A stretch of 35,782 nt of DNA from an uncultured bacterium (GCA_903831295.1 CAIKXA010000024.1:1-35782), one strand, 5' to 3'; counted from the stretch's first letter, positions 16,624-25,693 are shown. Notes: generated by a model not told the origin, from the letters alone. A program made the numbers and translations.

Positions 16624-18142
16624 CATCAACGCGTCCACGCAATGGATTGTGAGCAACCCATCGGACTATATTGATGGTCAATGGCGCGCCATTGCCGGCC
16701 ATGAAATTCAAAGCAAAAACCCCGCAAATCCTGCGCAAGTAGTGTGGTCTGGCACGCCCGCGCCGGCGCATGTGGATGCCGCCGTTGGCGCGGCGCGCAC
16801 CGCGTTAGCCAGTTGGAAACAACTTTCGCGCCACGAACGCGCCGAACACTTGCAGGCATTTTCGCACGCGTGTAAAAAATTCGCGGAGCCCTTGGCCCAA
16901 ACCATAACAATGGAAATGGGAAAGACCATCGCTGAAAGTCGCGGCGAGGTGAAACTGATTTCCGACAAGATTGACATCACTTTGCAAGAGAGCACCTTGG
17001 CGCGCGTGGCCAACTTTGAAGTGGATGCCGGCGGTGGACGCAAGGGGTTCTGCCGCTTTGAGCCTTATGGCGTGATGGCCGTGCTTGGTCCTTTCAACTT
17101 TCCGGCGCATTTGCCCAATGGTCATTGGATTCCTTCGCTGCTCATGGGCAACACGATTGTGTTCAAGCCCAGCGAAAAAACTCCCGCGGTGGGGCAGTGG
17201 ATCGCCGCGATCGCTGAAGCGGCTGGCTTTCCTCGCGGCGTGTTTAATGTTGTTCAGGGTGGCGTTGAAACAGCGAAACGATTGACCAGCCACGCGGACA
17301 TTGACGGAGTCATGTTGACTGGTTCTTGGCGCGCGGGCCGCGCCGTGTTGGAAGCCAATCTTGATCGACCAGGGCGAATTGTCGCGCTAGAAATGGGCGG
17401 CAGCAATCCAGCGATTGTGTGGCAAGACGCCGATATTCGTGCCGCCGTGCTTGAATGCGTGCGAAGTGGTTACGCCACCACGGGTCAGCGCTGCACCTGC
17501 ACTCGGCGCATGATTGTGCATCGATCAATCGCGGATCAGTTTGTCACCGCGTTCACCAAAGTAGCAAGCACCATGATCATTGCTCCTGGCAACGCCCCCG
17601 AACCCAACTTCATGGGGCCGTTGGTGGATCAACATTCCGTGGATGCATACTTCAATAGACAAACGACCATTCGCAACAATGGCGGTCGAGTTTTACTTGA
17701 AGGCGTGCGCATGGATCAGACAGGTTTCTTTGTCACGCCAAGTTTGATTGAGGTGGCGCGCTTTCACAAAGACAGTGATGCCGAGACATTCGCGCCGTTG
17801 GTGCAAGTGAGCGTGGTGGATGATGTGCTTGACGCGATCGCTCAGGCAAACGCCACGGAGTTTGGCTTGGCTGCCGCAGTGTTTACCAATCAAGAATCAC
17901 TCTGGCGCCAATGCTTGCAGGGGTTGCGCGCTGGTTGCGTGAATTGGAATTATGGAACCGCCGGAGCCAGCAGCAAACTGCCGTTTGGTGGCGTCGGTCG
18001 AAGCGGAAATCTTCGTCCGGCTGGAAGTTTTGCCGTTGATTCCACGGTATTTCCCGTGGCTTCCATGGAAGTCGCCGCGCAAGATGCGGCGACAACTTCA
18101 GTCGCAAATGGCTTGCGCTGCGATTTGAAATGGTTTTCTTGA
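16613..18142 (+). CDS. astD: Succinylglutamate semialdehyde dehydrogenase
   Basis: A 509-residue aldehyde dehydrogenase. The NAD-binding loop GPFNFPAHLPNGHW, general base Glu260 (ALEMGGSNP) and nucleophile Cys294 (GQRCTCTRR) are in place. GPFNFPAHLPNGHWIPSLL and KPSEKTP are typical of AstD, which oxidises N-succinylglutamate semialdehyde to N-succinylglutamate in arginine catabolism. GTG 16613 overlaps the end of astA by 11 bases; GTG 16649 is an alternative. The pathway's final enzyme AstE (succinylglutamate desuccinylase) and AstB (succinylarginine dihydrolase) are not in the window. Convergent with the flippase gene, 25 bases apart. Confidence 0.92.
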   Translation: MATDINASTQWIVSNPSDYIDGQWRAIAGHEIQSKNPANPAQVVWSGTPAPAHVDAAVGAARTALASWKQLSRHERAEHLQAFSHACKKFAEPLAQTITMEMGKTIAESRGEVKLISDKIDITLQESTLARVANFEVDAGGGRKGFCRFEPYGVMAVLGPFNFPAHLPNGHWIPSLLMGNTIVFKPSEKTPAVGQWIAAIAEAAGFPRGVFNVVQGGVETAKRLTSHADIDGVMLTGSWRAGRAVLEANLDRPGRIVALEMGGSNPAIVWQDADIRAAVLECVRSGYATTGQRCTCTRRMIVHRSIADQFVTAFTKVASTMIIAPGNAPEPNFMGPLVDQHSVDAYFNRQTTIRNNGGRVLLEGVRMDQTGFFVTPSLIEVARFHKDSDAETFAPLVQVSVVDDVLDAIAQANATEFGLAAAVFTNQESLWRQCLQGLRAGCVNWNYGTAGASSKLPFGGVGRSGNLRPAGSFAVDSTVFPVASMEVAAQDAATTSVANGLRCDLKWFS

Positions 18143-18167
18143 AGCAATATCGTTGCCGCCCCAAAAA

Positions 18168-19715
18168 CTAATCATGTTCATTCAGGATTAGAATTTTATA
18201 CATCGCATTGCGTAGTTTGATGGGTAATAGATCGAGAGTCTTTTGAAGGCTTTCAATGTAGCCAAAGCGAAGAAGGATAAGGCTGACCGTAGAGTAGGCG
18301 ATCAAGCAAAATACCAATTCAGTAAACGCCTCTGTTCGAATTGAGGCGCTGGAGAATCCTAAAATGTCCACGGCGCTTTTTGCCAGACCAGCGGTGGCGA
18401 CCGCCGCCAAGATTGCGTATGCAGGAGTTGAGTACATTTCATAGCGGAAGGTCATGGGAAGAATATCCACTTCTTTCGCGATAATTTTAATTTGTAGAAA
18501 TGAAATAATGGTGCTTGTCAATCCAACGGCAATCACCAAAGCTCCGGGGATGTATTCGGATGAAATACCGAAAGCTTTGATGCATGCAACGCCTAGAAGG
18601 GCGCCCGTGATTTTAGAAATCGCCCTGCCAAAAAATAGTTTGAGCGCCAAAGTCCATCGCCTTGCCCCAATGACTGGAGCCTCAAGCAAAGTTTGGAGCG
18701 TTGGATAAATCAGAAATAGACAAGCGCATTGCACTGGCACAATACTGCTATCCCACTTGTCTTGGAATAAAAAATGCGACAAGCTGGGGTACACCGCCGC
18801 AATGGACATGACACAAATTGGCACGAATACAATGCCACTTAAAAATGTTTGAGCAATATTATCATTTTCCGCTTGTTCACTACCGCGGATGCGCGCTGCA
18901 TATGGAGCCAAAACGCTTTGCAATGTGCTTGAAAGCATTTGGATTGGTTGAATAGCCATTTGGTTGGTGAACAAATAAATTCCAAGCGCGCTTACTGGAA
19001 TGAAAAAACTCGCTGCAAATAAATCGGTTTGGCTTCCAAGCGAAGTGATCAAGGCTATTAAAAATGGAATCTTGATCATTGCGTATGTGTCTACAAGCCA
19101 ATTCGGAGATGCTTTAAAGTCCGCGCGCTCCATGCCCGCTGCTGCGAAACTCCACACCAGAACAACCGTGCCGCTGATCAGTTGGGACAAGACAAAGCTA
19201 AGCGGACCATAACCATGAGACGCGAAGTAATATGCGCTGGCTAATTTCACAAGCGAGCTTGTGCTATCCATAGCCGCTATATGTTTGAACCTCAAATGCG
19301 AGAGGACTTTGGCTCGGGGGTATGTGGTGATATTAAAGACCACAAATCCAACCGCGCTCCAAAATAAAATCCATCCAAGTCCCTTCGTGTCATCTTGGGG
19401 ATACAAATACGGCGCTGGCAGCACCATCGCAAGCGTAAAAATAGTTCCCAAAATTCCGCACGCCAGCGCGGCACGTAAAAGACCTCCTCCAATGGTCTTA
19501 AATTCCTCAACCTTCATCGTTTGAAAGATGACGCCAGTACCGCCTCCGCGCATGACAGTGGTAAAGGTGGTAATTCCTAGGGCAATGGCGTACAAGCCGT
19601 AGTCGGCCGGAAGTAAATACCACGCCATCACGATTTGTGTAGCAAGTCCACTGAAGCGGCTGAATAGGCTCGCTAAAGAAGTAAGAAAGATGCTAGAGGC
19701 TTTATGTGTGGGCAT
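18168..19715 (-). CDS. Polysaccharide flippase (Wzx/MATE-like)
   Basis: A 515-residue inner-membrane protein with about 12-14 hydrophobic segments and the MOP-superfamily start (FLTSLASLFSRFSGLATQIV, followed by YGLYAIALGITTF). It probably flips lipid-linked oligosaccharide units for capsule, O-antigen or exopolysaccharide. ATG 19715 (MPTHKASS) has AGGA five bases upstream; an ATG two codons earlier, at 19721, lies directly against it. Base composition is clearly more AT-rich than neighbours: sampled 60-base lines are about 32% and 38% GC inside it versus about 57% in astD. No glycosyltransferase or wzy gene is adjacent, so it looks like a solitary and possibly transferred gene. Confidence 0.88.
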   Translation of the reverse strand: MPTHKASSIFLTSLASLFSRFSGLATQIVMAWYLLPADYGLYAIALGITTFTTVMRGGGTGVIFQTMKVEEFKTIGGGLLRAALACGILGTIFTLAMVLPAPYLYPQDDTKGLGWILFWSAVGFVVFNITTYPRAKVLSHLRFKHIAAMDSTSSLVKLASAYYFASHGYGPLSFVLSQLISGTVVLVWSFAAAGMERADFKASPNWLVDTYAMIKIPFLIALITSLGSQTDLFAASFFIPVSALGIYLFTNQMAIQPIQMLSSTLQSVLAPYAARIRGSEQAENDNIAQTFLSGIVFVPICVMSIAAVYPSLSHFLFQDKWDSSIVPVQCACLFLIYPTLQTLLEAPVIGARRWTLALKLFFGRAISKITGALLGVACIKAFGISSEYIPGALVIAVGLTSTIISFLQIKIIAKEVDILPMTFRYEMYSTPAYAILAAVATAGLAKSAVDILGFSSASIRTEAFTELVFCLIAYSTVSLILLRFGYIESLQKTLDLLPIKLRNAMYKILILNEHD

Positions 19716-19880
19716 GCTCATCCTGATGCCCCGGTGAACGTATGTTATCGAAATTGACCCATATCGGGACTCGCTTTGTGTGAATAGTCAGCGCGATATG
19801 TCGATGTATTTGAAGAAAAACAATCAGAAATGCAATATGGAAATTGAAGATTTCACCAAGCGTAATAGGAATTTGGCAAT

Positions 19881-20483
19881 TTACATTGAAGGAGACTGCG
19901 TGATCGAGATGAGGCGCAGAAATTCTTCGCGCGTGGCCAAATTATTTAGGAATACGCCGGTCAGTTTGCTGGTGGTGGTCCACGCATGCGGTTGATGCAC
20001 GCCGCGATAGCACATGCAATAGTGGCGTGCTTGCACCACCACGGCCACGCCGCGCGGTTTGAGATGTTCTTGAATGGAGCCGGCGATTTGAGCCGTGAGT
20101 TTTTCTTGCACTTGCAAGCGCTTGGAAAAAATCTCCACAACTTTGGCTAGTTTGCTTAAACCAACCACGCGTCCATCGGGGATGTATGCCACGTGCGCCT
20201 TGCCAACAAAGGGAACCATATGGTGTTCGCAGTGGCTTTGGATTTCAATTCCACTAAGCAAAACCATTTGGTCGTAGCCTTCAATTTCCGTGAAGGTGCG
20301 GCTGAGTGGCTCGGCGGGATCCATGGAATAGCCGCAGAAATGCTCGTAATAAGCCTTTATGACTCGCCGTGGAGTGTCAATCAACCCCTCGCGATTCGCA
20401 TCGTCACCAATGAAACCCAGAATGGAGCGAATGTGCTCCATAGCTTGCTTGGTCTTTGGGTCGTTGAAGTCTGGCTCTTTCAT
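19881..20483 (-). CDS. folE: GTP cyclohydrolase I
   Basis: A 200-residue type I enzyme converting GTP to 7,8-dihydroneopterin triphosphate, first step of folate (and queuosine or biopterin) synthesis. Zinc ligands Cys85 and His88 in SHCEHHMVPF and Cys156 in HYCMC are present, as are GLSKLAKVVE and RPQ-like KRLQVQEKLT. I set the start at 20483 (MKEPDFND) because upstream sequence to 20585 is not family-like; Met codons further up (20549, 20585) are open and no SD helps. It is divergent from the ureohydrolase gene with 72 bases between starts. Confidence 0.95.
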   Translation of the reverse strand: MKEPDFNDPKTKQAMEHIRSILGFIGDDANREGLIDTPRRVIKAYYEHFCGYSMDPAEPLSRTFTEIEGYDQMVLLSGIEIQSHCEHHMVPFVGKAHVAYIPDGRVVGLSKLAKVVEIFSKRLQVQEKLTAQIAGSIQEHLKPRGVAVVVQARHYCMCYRGVHQPHAWTTTSKLTGVFLNNLATREEFLRLISITQSPSM

Positions 20484-20555
20484 TGGAAACACAGGATAGG
20501 CACTGATTTGCGTTTGCGCAGAAGGCAATTGCAAGTTCGCGGGTAGCATTCTGCG

Positions 20556-21635
20556 ATGCAGGAATTGGTGCACGTATTGACACAATCCGCCGCGCTAAGC
20601 CAGATTCGCCAGCGCGAGGGCGAGCGGAAGTTGGCGCAAACCGCTGACTTTTGCGCTAGTGGTGAATCATGGCAGTCCGCGCTTGGGCGCAGCAAGGCCG
20701 CGGTGGTGGTTCTTGGCATTCCAAGTGACATTGGCGTGCGCGCAAACTTTGGCAAACCTGGTTGCGCCAATTTGTGGGCGGTCGCGCGCACAAAGTTTTT
20801 GTCCATGCAGGACAACGCCGCTTTGCGTGGCGAGTCGTTGCTGGTGCTGGGTGAAATTGCGGTTGAAGATGTGATGCGCAAAGCCGAAGCGTTGGACGCG
20901 ACGCGCGCCGCGGATCTTGCTGGGCTTCATGCTTTGGTTTGCGAAGTGGATGAGCGCGTGGCGGCAGTTGCGCAGGAAGTTGTGAAGAGCGGCAAATTAT
21001 TGGTGGCGGTTGGTGGCGGCCACGAGAACGCGTTTGGAATAATCAAAGGTTTGTCCAAGGCCACTTCACGGGGGGTTTCATGCATCAATATCGATGCTCA
21101 TGCGGATTTGCGCCAGGACGCTGGGCGCCACAGTGGCAACGCATTTTCCGCGGCGCGGCGGGAAACATTCTTGGAGCGTTACTGCGTAGTGGGTTTGCAG
21201 GAGCCATTTGTGAACGACGCCATGTGGGAGCAACTCTGTAAGGAAAAAGATCTGCGAGCGATCACGTTGGAGAGCATGCGCACGCGACTGATGCGGGTTT
21301 CGGCATTGCCGCGCAAGTTTTCAGGGGTTTGGGTACACGCGCCGCATCTGGCTGCGTGCGAAGAAGCGGCAAAGTATTTGAAGAAGCTGCCTTTGGCTTT
21401 AGAGATGGATCTTGACGCCATCACTGGTGTTGCGGCGAGCGCTCCAACCACGGCGGGGCTTGCTGTTGAAGAGGTTCGTGAAATGCTGCGCTATATCGGA
21501 GCGCGTCGCGACGTGAGTACGTTTCATATTTGTGAGGGCATTGCCGATGAAACAGATTCGCGGGGCGTTGGCGCGTTGACGGCCTTGTTGATGAGCGATG
21601 TGATCAAGACCGTGTTGACGCGCCGCGCAAAGTGA
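20556..21635 (+). CDS. Ureohydrolase (arginase/agmatinase/formimidoylglutamase family)
   Basis: A 359-residue binuclear manganese hydrolase. Metal ligands are complete: His156 in GGGHE, Asp180, His182 and Asp184 in NIDAHAD, and Asp285 and Asp287 in EMDLDA. HSGNAFSAA after the metal motif resembles formimidoylglutamase (HutG-type) more than arginase, but arginase cannot be excluded; no other hut genes are nearby. The reaction splits a guanidino or formimino group from the amino acid. It is the first of three same-strand genes with short gaps: the ROK kinase starts eight bases after its stop. Divergent from folE. Substrate is uncertain. Confidence 0.85.
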   Translation: MQELVHVLTQSAALSQIRQREGERKLAQTADFCASGESWQSALGRSKAAVVVLGIPSDIGVRANFGKPGCANLWAVARTKFLSMQDNAALRGESLLVLGEIAVEDVMRKAEALDATRAADLAGLHALVCEVDERVAAVAQEVVKSGKLLVAVGGGHENAFGIIKGLSKATSRGVSCINIDAHADLRQDAGRHSGNAFSAARRETFLERYCVVGLQEPFVNDAMWEQLCKEKDLRAITLESMRTRLMRVSALPRKFSGVWVHAPHLAACEEAAKYLKKLPLALEMDLDAITGVAASAPTTAGLAVEEVREMLRYIGARRDVSTFHICEGIADETDSRGVGALTALLMSDVIKTVLTRRAK

Positions 21636-21643
21636 GCCACAGC

Positions 21644-22555
21644 ATGAACCGCATAGGTATTGATCTTGGCGGAACAAAAATTGAAGCCGCGGTGTTGGGG
21701 CGCGATGGCGACATGTTATGGAGCGAGCGCGTGGCCACGCCAACAGGCGATTATGCAGGCACCTTGCAGGCAATTGCGGAATTGGTGCGGCGGGCAAAAA
21801 TAATTTCTGGCGACGTTGCGGGCGTGGGCGTTGCCACGCCAGGAAGTGAAAATCCGCAAACGCAATTGCATCGCAACGCCAACAGCACGTGCCTCAACGG
21901 CATGCCACTGCGGCAAGATTTGCGGCGCTTGATTGGCATGCAAGTTCGCACCGCCAACGATGCCAATTGTTTCGCGCTGTCAGAGGCGATTGATGGCGCG
22001 GGCAGTGGAGCGGCGATTGTGTTTGGCGTGATTCTTGGAACAGGCTGCGGCGGCGGAATTGTGGTCGATCAAATTGTTCGCAATGGCGCCAACGGAATCG
22101 CCGGCGAGTGGGGGCACACGGCTCTGTCGAATGCGAATGAATCGGAGCGAGCGAAGGCGAAATGTTGGTGTGGACGCGCGTGTTGCCTTGAACAATTTAT
22201 TTCTGGCAGCGCTGTTGAAATGGATCATGCGCGTGCGAACAATACGGAGCGGATTTCTCTAAAGCAGATTGCTGCGCAGGCCGATGCGGGCGACGCCAGG
22301 TGCTCGGCCACAATCGATCGCTGGATTGACCGGCTGGGGCGCGCGCTGAGTGGCGTGATCAATGTGCTTGACCCTGATGTGATTGTGCTTGGTGGCGGCG
22401 CGAGTTTGGTGGGCGGCTTGGTGGAACGTCTTCCAAGCGCAATTCTTCCGCATATTTTCGCTGATTCTTGGAGCACGCCTATTCGATTGGCCAAGTTTGG
22501 TGATTCCAGCGGCGTGCGCGGTGCGGCGTGGCTTTGCGATACCTTTGGCGCATGA
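21644..22555 (+). CDS. ROK-family sugar kinase (fructokinase/mannokinase-like)
   Basis: A 303-residue ATP-dependent sugar kinase. The phosphate loop IDLGGTK is at residue 5 onward, the catalytic Asp lies in TANDANCFALSE, and the zinc motif is His in EWGHTAL followed by CWCGRACCLEQF, which is the ROK consensus. The GEWGHTAL to CLEQFISGSA layout is close to E. coli Mak and to N-acetylglucosamine kinase, so a hexose or amino sugar is likely. ATG 21644 was preferred over GTG 21632, which overlaps the upstream stop as GTGA. Its stop overlaps the next start (ATGA). Confidence 0.92.
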   Translation: MNRIGIDLGGTKIEAAVLGRDGDMLWSERVATPTGDYAGTLQAIAELVRRAKIISGDVAGVGVATPGSENPQTQLHRNANSTCLNGMPLRQDLRRLIGMQVRTANDANCFALSEAIDGAGSGAAIVFGVILGTGCGGGIVVDQIVRNGANGIAGEWGHTALSNANESERAKAKCWCGRACCLEQFISGSAVEMDHARANNTERISLKQIAAQADAGDARCSATIDRWIDRLGRALSGVINVLDPDVIVLGGGASLVGGLVERLPSAILPHIFADSWSTPIRLAKFGDSSGVRGAAWLCDTFGA

Positions 22556-23640
22556 AATCAACAGGCGCAAAAATTGGAATCATAGGTTGCGGATCGATTG
22601 GTCATGTACACGCCCGCCATGCGCTGCACGCGGGTCTTGATATTGCCGCGGTGTGGGACATTAAGCCTGAGGCCGCCAACAAGCTTGTCAGCGAAGTGCC
22701 GAGCGCTCAAGTGATGCCAAGCGTTGAAGCGTTGTTGGCGCAGCGCGATATCGCTGGCGTGATCATTGCAGTGCCCAATGATTTGCACATGCCACTGGCG
22801 GTGCAAAGTTTGCAAGCGGGTAAGCATGTGTTGCTTGAAAAACCAATGGCGCTTTCTGCCGCGCAATGCGACGAGATTATTCGCGCCAGCGAAAAAGCCA
22901 AGAAGCAAGTGCAGATGGGATTTGTGTGTCGACAACTTCCCGCTGTGGCCACGGCCAAAAAACTTTTGCACGCGGGAACATTTGGTTCGCTCTATCACAT
23001 CAAGGCCAGCACCTATCGACGCCGAGGTGTTCCGGGTCTTGGTGGTTGGTTCACCAACAAAGCGCGCTCGGGTGGCGGGCCGTTGATTGATCTGGGTGTG
23101 CACATTATTGACGCGTCGCTTTGGCTGGCGGGCTTTCCAAAAGTGCTGCGCGTCAGCGGAGCCATTTATGCAAATTTTGGCTGCCAAATGCACAATTACA
23201 CGCATGTGTCCATGTGGGCTGGTCCGCCCAAGTTTGACGGAGTGTGTGATGTGGAGGACCACGCAACCGCGTTGCTGCGCTGCGAGGGCGGGCTTACGAT
23301 TGAAGTGAACACCACTTGGGCCATGAATGTGCCGGATGGAATTCTTCCAGACGGAGTGATCTTGATGGGACAGAAAGCTGGTTGCCACATTGGGCTTCAG
23401 GCAAAGTCGCTCACACTTGCCACCGAAACGCACGCCATGCCCGCGGATTTGGAACCGCACTTCGCCGCCGAAGAACCACTCAAGCAGGCGTGGAACGCGC
23501 AAGCCGCGGCGTTCGCATCGCTGTTACAGCATGGAACAAATCCAATCGCCACCGCGCATGAAGGGCGCCAGGTGCAATCGGTGATCGACGCTATTTATGA
23601 ATCAGCGAAGGTGGGGCATGAAGTTGAAGTGCGCGCGTAA
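22552..23640 (+). CDS. Gfo/Idh/MocA-family oxidoreductase
   Basis: A 362-residue NAD(P)-dependent dehydrogenase. The Rossmann motif is GCGSIG (12-17), the conserved EKP with its lysine is at 96-98, and GGPLIDLGVHIIDASLWL is the C-terminal domain signature with the active-site Asp/His. Family members oxidise sugars, inositols or sugar derivatives. ATG 22552 overlaps the ROK stop (ATGA), so the two are probably translationally coupled and act in one sugar pathway, perhaps oxidising what the kinase phosphorylates or vice versa. The role of the upstream ureohydrolase in such a pathway is unclear. Convergent with the TlpA gene. Confidence 0.92.
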   Translation: MKSTGAKIGIIGCGSIGHVHARHALHAGLDIAAVWDIKPEAANKLVSEVPSAQVMPSVEALLAQRDIAGVIIAVPNDLHMPLAVQSLQAGKHVLLEKPMALSAAQCDEIIRASEKAKKQVQMGFVCRQLPAVATAKKLLHAGTFGSLYHIKASTYRRRGVPGLGGWFTNKARSGGGPLIDLGVHIIDASLWLAGFPKVLRVSGAIYANFGCQMHNYTHVSMWAGPPKFDGVCDVEDHATALLRCEGGLTIEVNTTWAMNVPDGILPDGVILMGQKAGCHIGLQAKSLTLATETHAMPADLEPHFAAEEPLKQAWNAQAAAFASLLQHGTNPIATAHEGRQVQSVIDAIYESAKVGHEVEVRA

Positions 23641-23641
23641 A

Positions 23642-24697
23642 TTAGTTTTTCGCGCCTTGGGTTGCTTTGTACTTCTCCAGCGTTTCTTTTAATTCGCCAA
23701 GCGTGTCGGCATCCGTGTTGTCCTTCATGCCAAGATCAACCGCTTGCTGCTGAGTGGCCAGGGCCTTGGCCTTGTCGCCACGTTCCCAATACACGCGAGC
23801 AAGTGTGTCCAGAACGGCTGGCTCCGCGGGCTTTGAAACGGAAACCGCCTTCTGCGCCGCGGCCAGTGAGAAGTCCAAATCGCGTGCCTTTTCAGGCATT
23901 TCCGTGGCGCTGACCCACGCCAATTGATTCAATTCCATGGCATCAAGATCCATCGCGATAAGTTTTTTTCCAACAGCGAGCGCCTCTTGCGGCTGCTTGG
24001 CTGGACCGGAAAAAATTTGAAACTTGTTCATTAAAAGTTGTGTGTTTGTGGGATCGCTCTTGATCATCTCGTCCAACTTGGCAAGCACAGTCGTGTAGTC
24101 GCCGCTCTTTTGTGCTGAGCGCATGAGTTTGGAAAGTGATTTGCTTGCCTCTTCTAGCTTGGCCTGAGCTAGCGCTGCTTCTTTTGCTTTTGACAAATCC
24201 CAAGTGCCTGCGGCCACCGCGGCCAATGGCTTGTCCATTTCCATTGGGTGTCCGATCCACTGGATCACGCCGTCCTTGCCAACAATGAACGCGCACGGAA
24301 TACCATCTTGCTCGGCGGCTTCCATCCATGAGTTGCGCATCACTCGATCGCCGTCATACGCCACGCGGTAGCCCATCGCATCACCCTTGCCAGTCACAAA
24401 ATTTTTCAGCGTGTCAAGTTGTTTGTCCTTAGGACCATTTTCGCTAGCAGCCACGCTGATGAATTGCACGGCGGGGAATTCTTTTTGCATGGCGCTGAGG
24501 TGGGGAATGCCCGCAATGCAGGGTCCGCACCATGTCGCCCAAAATTCAACCACATATGCGGTGCCCGCCTGCATTTCTTTCACGGGTTCGCCCTTCACCC
24601 AAGCATCCGCGGTAAATGGCGCAAGCGGCGGCGCCTTTGATCCAACAGTTAAAGTTGCTGGAGCGGCTAGAACGAGGGCGATGAGCGTGGTAATCAT
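23642..24697 (-). CDS. TlpA-like thioredoxin-fold protein with TPR-like C-terminus
   Basis: A 351-residue exported protein. Residues 1-17 are a short signal-like hydrophobic start. A TlpA/ResA thioredoxin domain follows (about 20-165) with redox motif WCGPC (56-60) and the cis-Pro loop (GIPCAFIVG). Residues about 180-345 are helical with TPR-like repeats (LAWVSATEMPEKARDLDFSL, LDTLARVYWERGDKAKAL). It would reduce or isomerise disulfides in the periplasm while binding partners through TPRs (inference). It has an unusually good SD for this window, AAGGAGA at 24703-24709, five bases before the start. It ends one base past the Gfo stop. Confidence 0.9.
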   Translation of the reverse strand: MITTLIALVLAAPATLTVGSKAPPLAPFTADAWVKGEPVKEMQAGTAYVVEFWATWCGPCIAGIPHLSAMQKEFPAVQFISVAASENGPKDKQLDTLKNFVTGKGDAMGYRVAYDGDRVMRNSWMEAAEQDGIPCAFIVGKDGVIQWIGHPMEMDKPLAAVAAGTWDLSKAKEAALAQAKLEEASKSLSKLMRSAQKSGDYTTVLAKLDEMIKSDPTNTQLLMNKFQIFSGPAKQPQEALAVGKKLIAMDLDAMELNQLAWVSATEMPEKARDLDFSLAAAQKAVSVSKPAEPAVLDTLARVYWERGDKAKALATQQQAVDLGMKDNTDADTLGELKETLEKYKATQGAKN

Positions 24698-24838
24698 AAG
24701 TATCTCCTTGAGAAGCGATGCTATCTCAGAAATGGCGTGCAGGTGTGAATGTATTCAAGCGGTTCAACATGCGTGCATGGATTTATTTTTGGCGCGCGCG
24801 CTTCAAACGATTCACGGCGCTCGCATTATGCTTGCGGC

Positions 24839-25687
24839 ATGACATGCCAGATGCTGGATGGAAAATTGCTGGGTCAAAAAGTGCGCGCCGATGTGAAGGC
24901 GCGCGTGTCGGCTTCCAATACTGTGGCGCGCCTGGACGCAATTTTGGTTGGCAGCGATGACGCGGCCGAGGTGTACGCGCAAAGCCAGGCTCGAACGTGT
25001 GATGAAGCCGGCATTCACTATGTGTTGCATCGGTTGCCCGCGGACAGTTCCTACGACAACATCGCGGGACGTGTGTTGCTGCTCAACACGGAGAAGCAAG
25101 TTCGCGCGATCATGTTGCACTTGCCACTGCCTGTGGGCGTGGATGTTGAGCGCGTGCAAAGTTTGATCGCGCCGGAAAAAGATGTGGAGGGCGTGAACCC
25201 CGCCAATATTGGAAACGTGGTGTATGGCCGCCGCAGTTTGGTGCCGTGCACGGCGCGCGCGGTGCTGGAACTGATTGAAAGCACAAAATTAAATTTGCAG
25301 GGCGCGCGCGTGGTCGTGGTGGGGGCCAGCAATATCGTGGGCAAGCCCGTTGCTGTGTTGTTGATGCGCTCCAATGCCACGGTGATCAGCTCGAATAAAT
25401 TCACCTTGGAACTTCCGCAACTTACCCGCGGCGCCGATGTGGTTGTGGCCGCGGCGGGCGTGGCTGGATTGGTGAAGGGTGACTGGATCAAGCCCGGAGC
25501 CGTGGTGATTGATGTTGGAATTCACCGCGTGATTTCGCCCGAAGGAAAAACCACCACATTGGGCGATGTTGATTTTGAAAGCGTGAGCAAAGTCGCGGGA
25601 TTTCTCACGCCGGTTCCAGGTGGTGTTGGGCCAATGACCGTTGCCATGTTGCTGCGCAATGTGGCTGACGCCTGCTTGAAAATATAA
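24839..25687 (+). CDS. folD: FolD homologue with altered cyclohydrolase active site
   Basis: A 282-residue homologue of methylenetetrahydrofolate dehydrogenase/cyclohydrolase. The dehydrogenase half is standard: GASNIVGKP in the Rossmann loop, IDVGIHR, and the C-terminal PVPGGVGPMT. In the catalytic cleft three family-defining residues are changed: the lysine of Y-x3-K is Gln (VYAQSQ, residue 50), the Gln of QLPLP is His (LHLPLP, residue 94), and the Asp of KDVDG is Glu (KDVEG, residue 117). Tyr46 remains. The dehydrogenase could persist while cyclohydrolase is lost, or substrates could differ. Start is 24839 or the in-frame ATG 24851. No other folD-like gene is in the window. Convergent with purC, six bases apart. 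Confidence 0.88.
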   Translation: MTCQMLDGKLLGQKVRADVKARVSASNTVARLDAILVGSDDAAEVYAQSQARTCDEAGIHYVLHRLPADSSYDNIAGRVLLLNTEKQVRAIMLHLPLPVGVDVERVQSLIAPEKDVEGVNPANIGNVVYGRRSLVPCTARAVLELIESTKLNLQGARVVVVGASNIVGKPVAVLLMRSNATVISSNKFTLELPQLTRGADVVVAAAGVAGLVKGDWIKPGAVVIDVGIHRVISPEGKTTTLGDVDFESVSKVAGFLTPVPGGVGPMTVAMLLRNVADACLKI

Positions 25688-25693
25688 ACGCGC

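Noticed and set aside
22558-23502. 314-residue ORF on the minus strand
   Set aside because: Opposite the Gfo/Idh/MocA gene; His/Arg-rich shadow with no family features.
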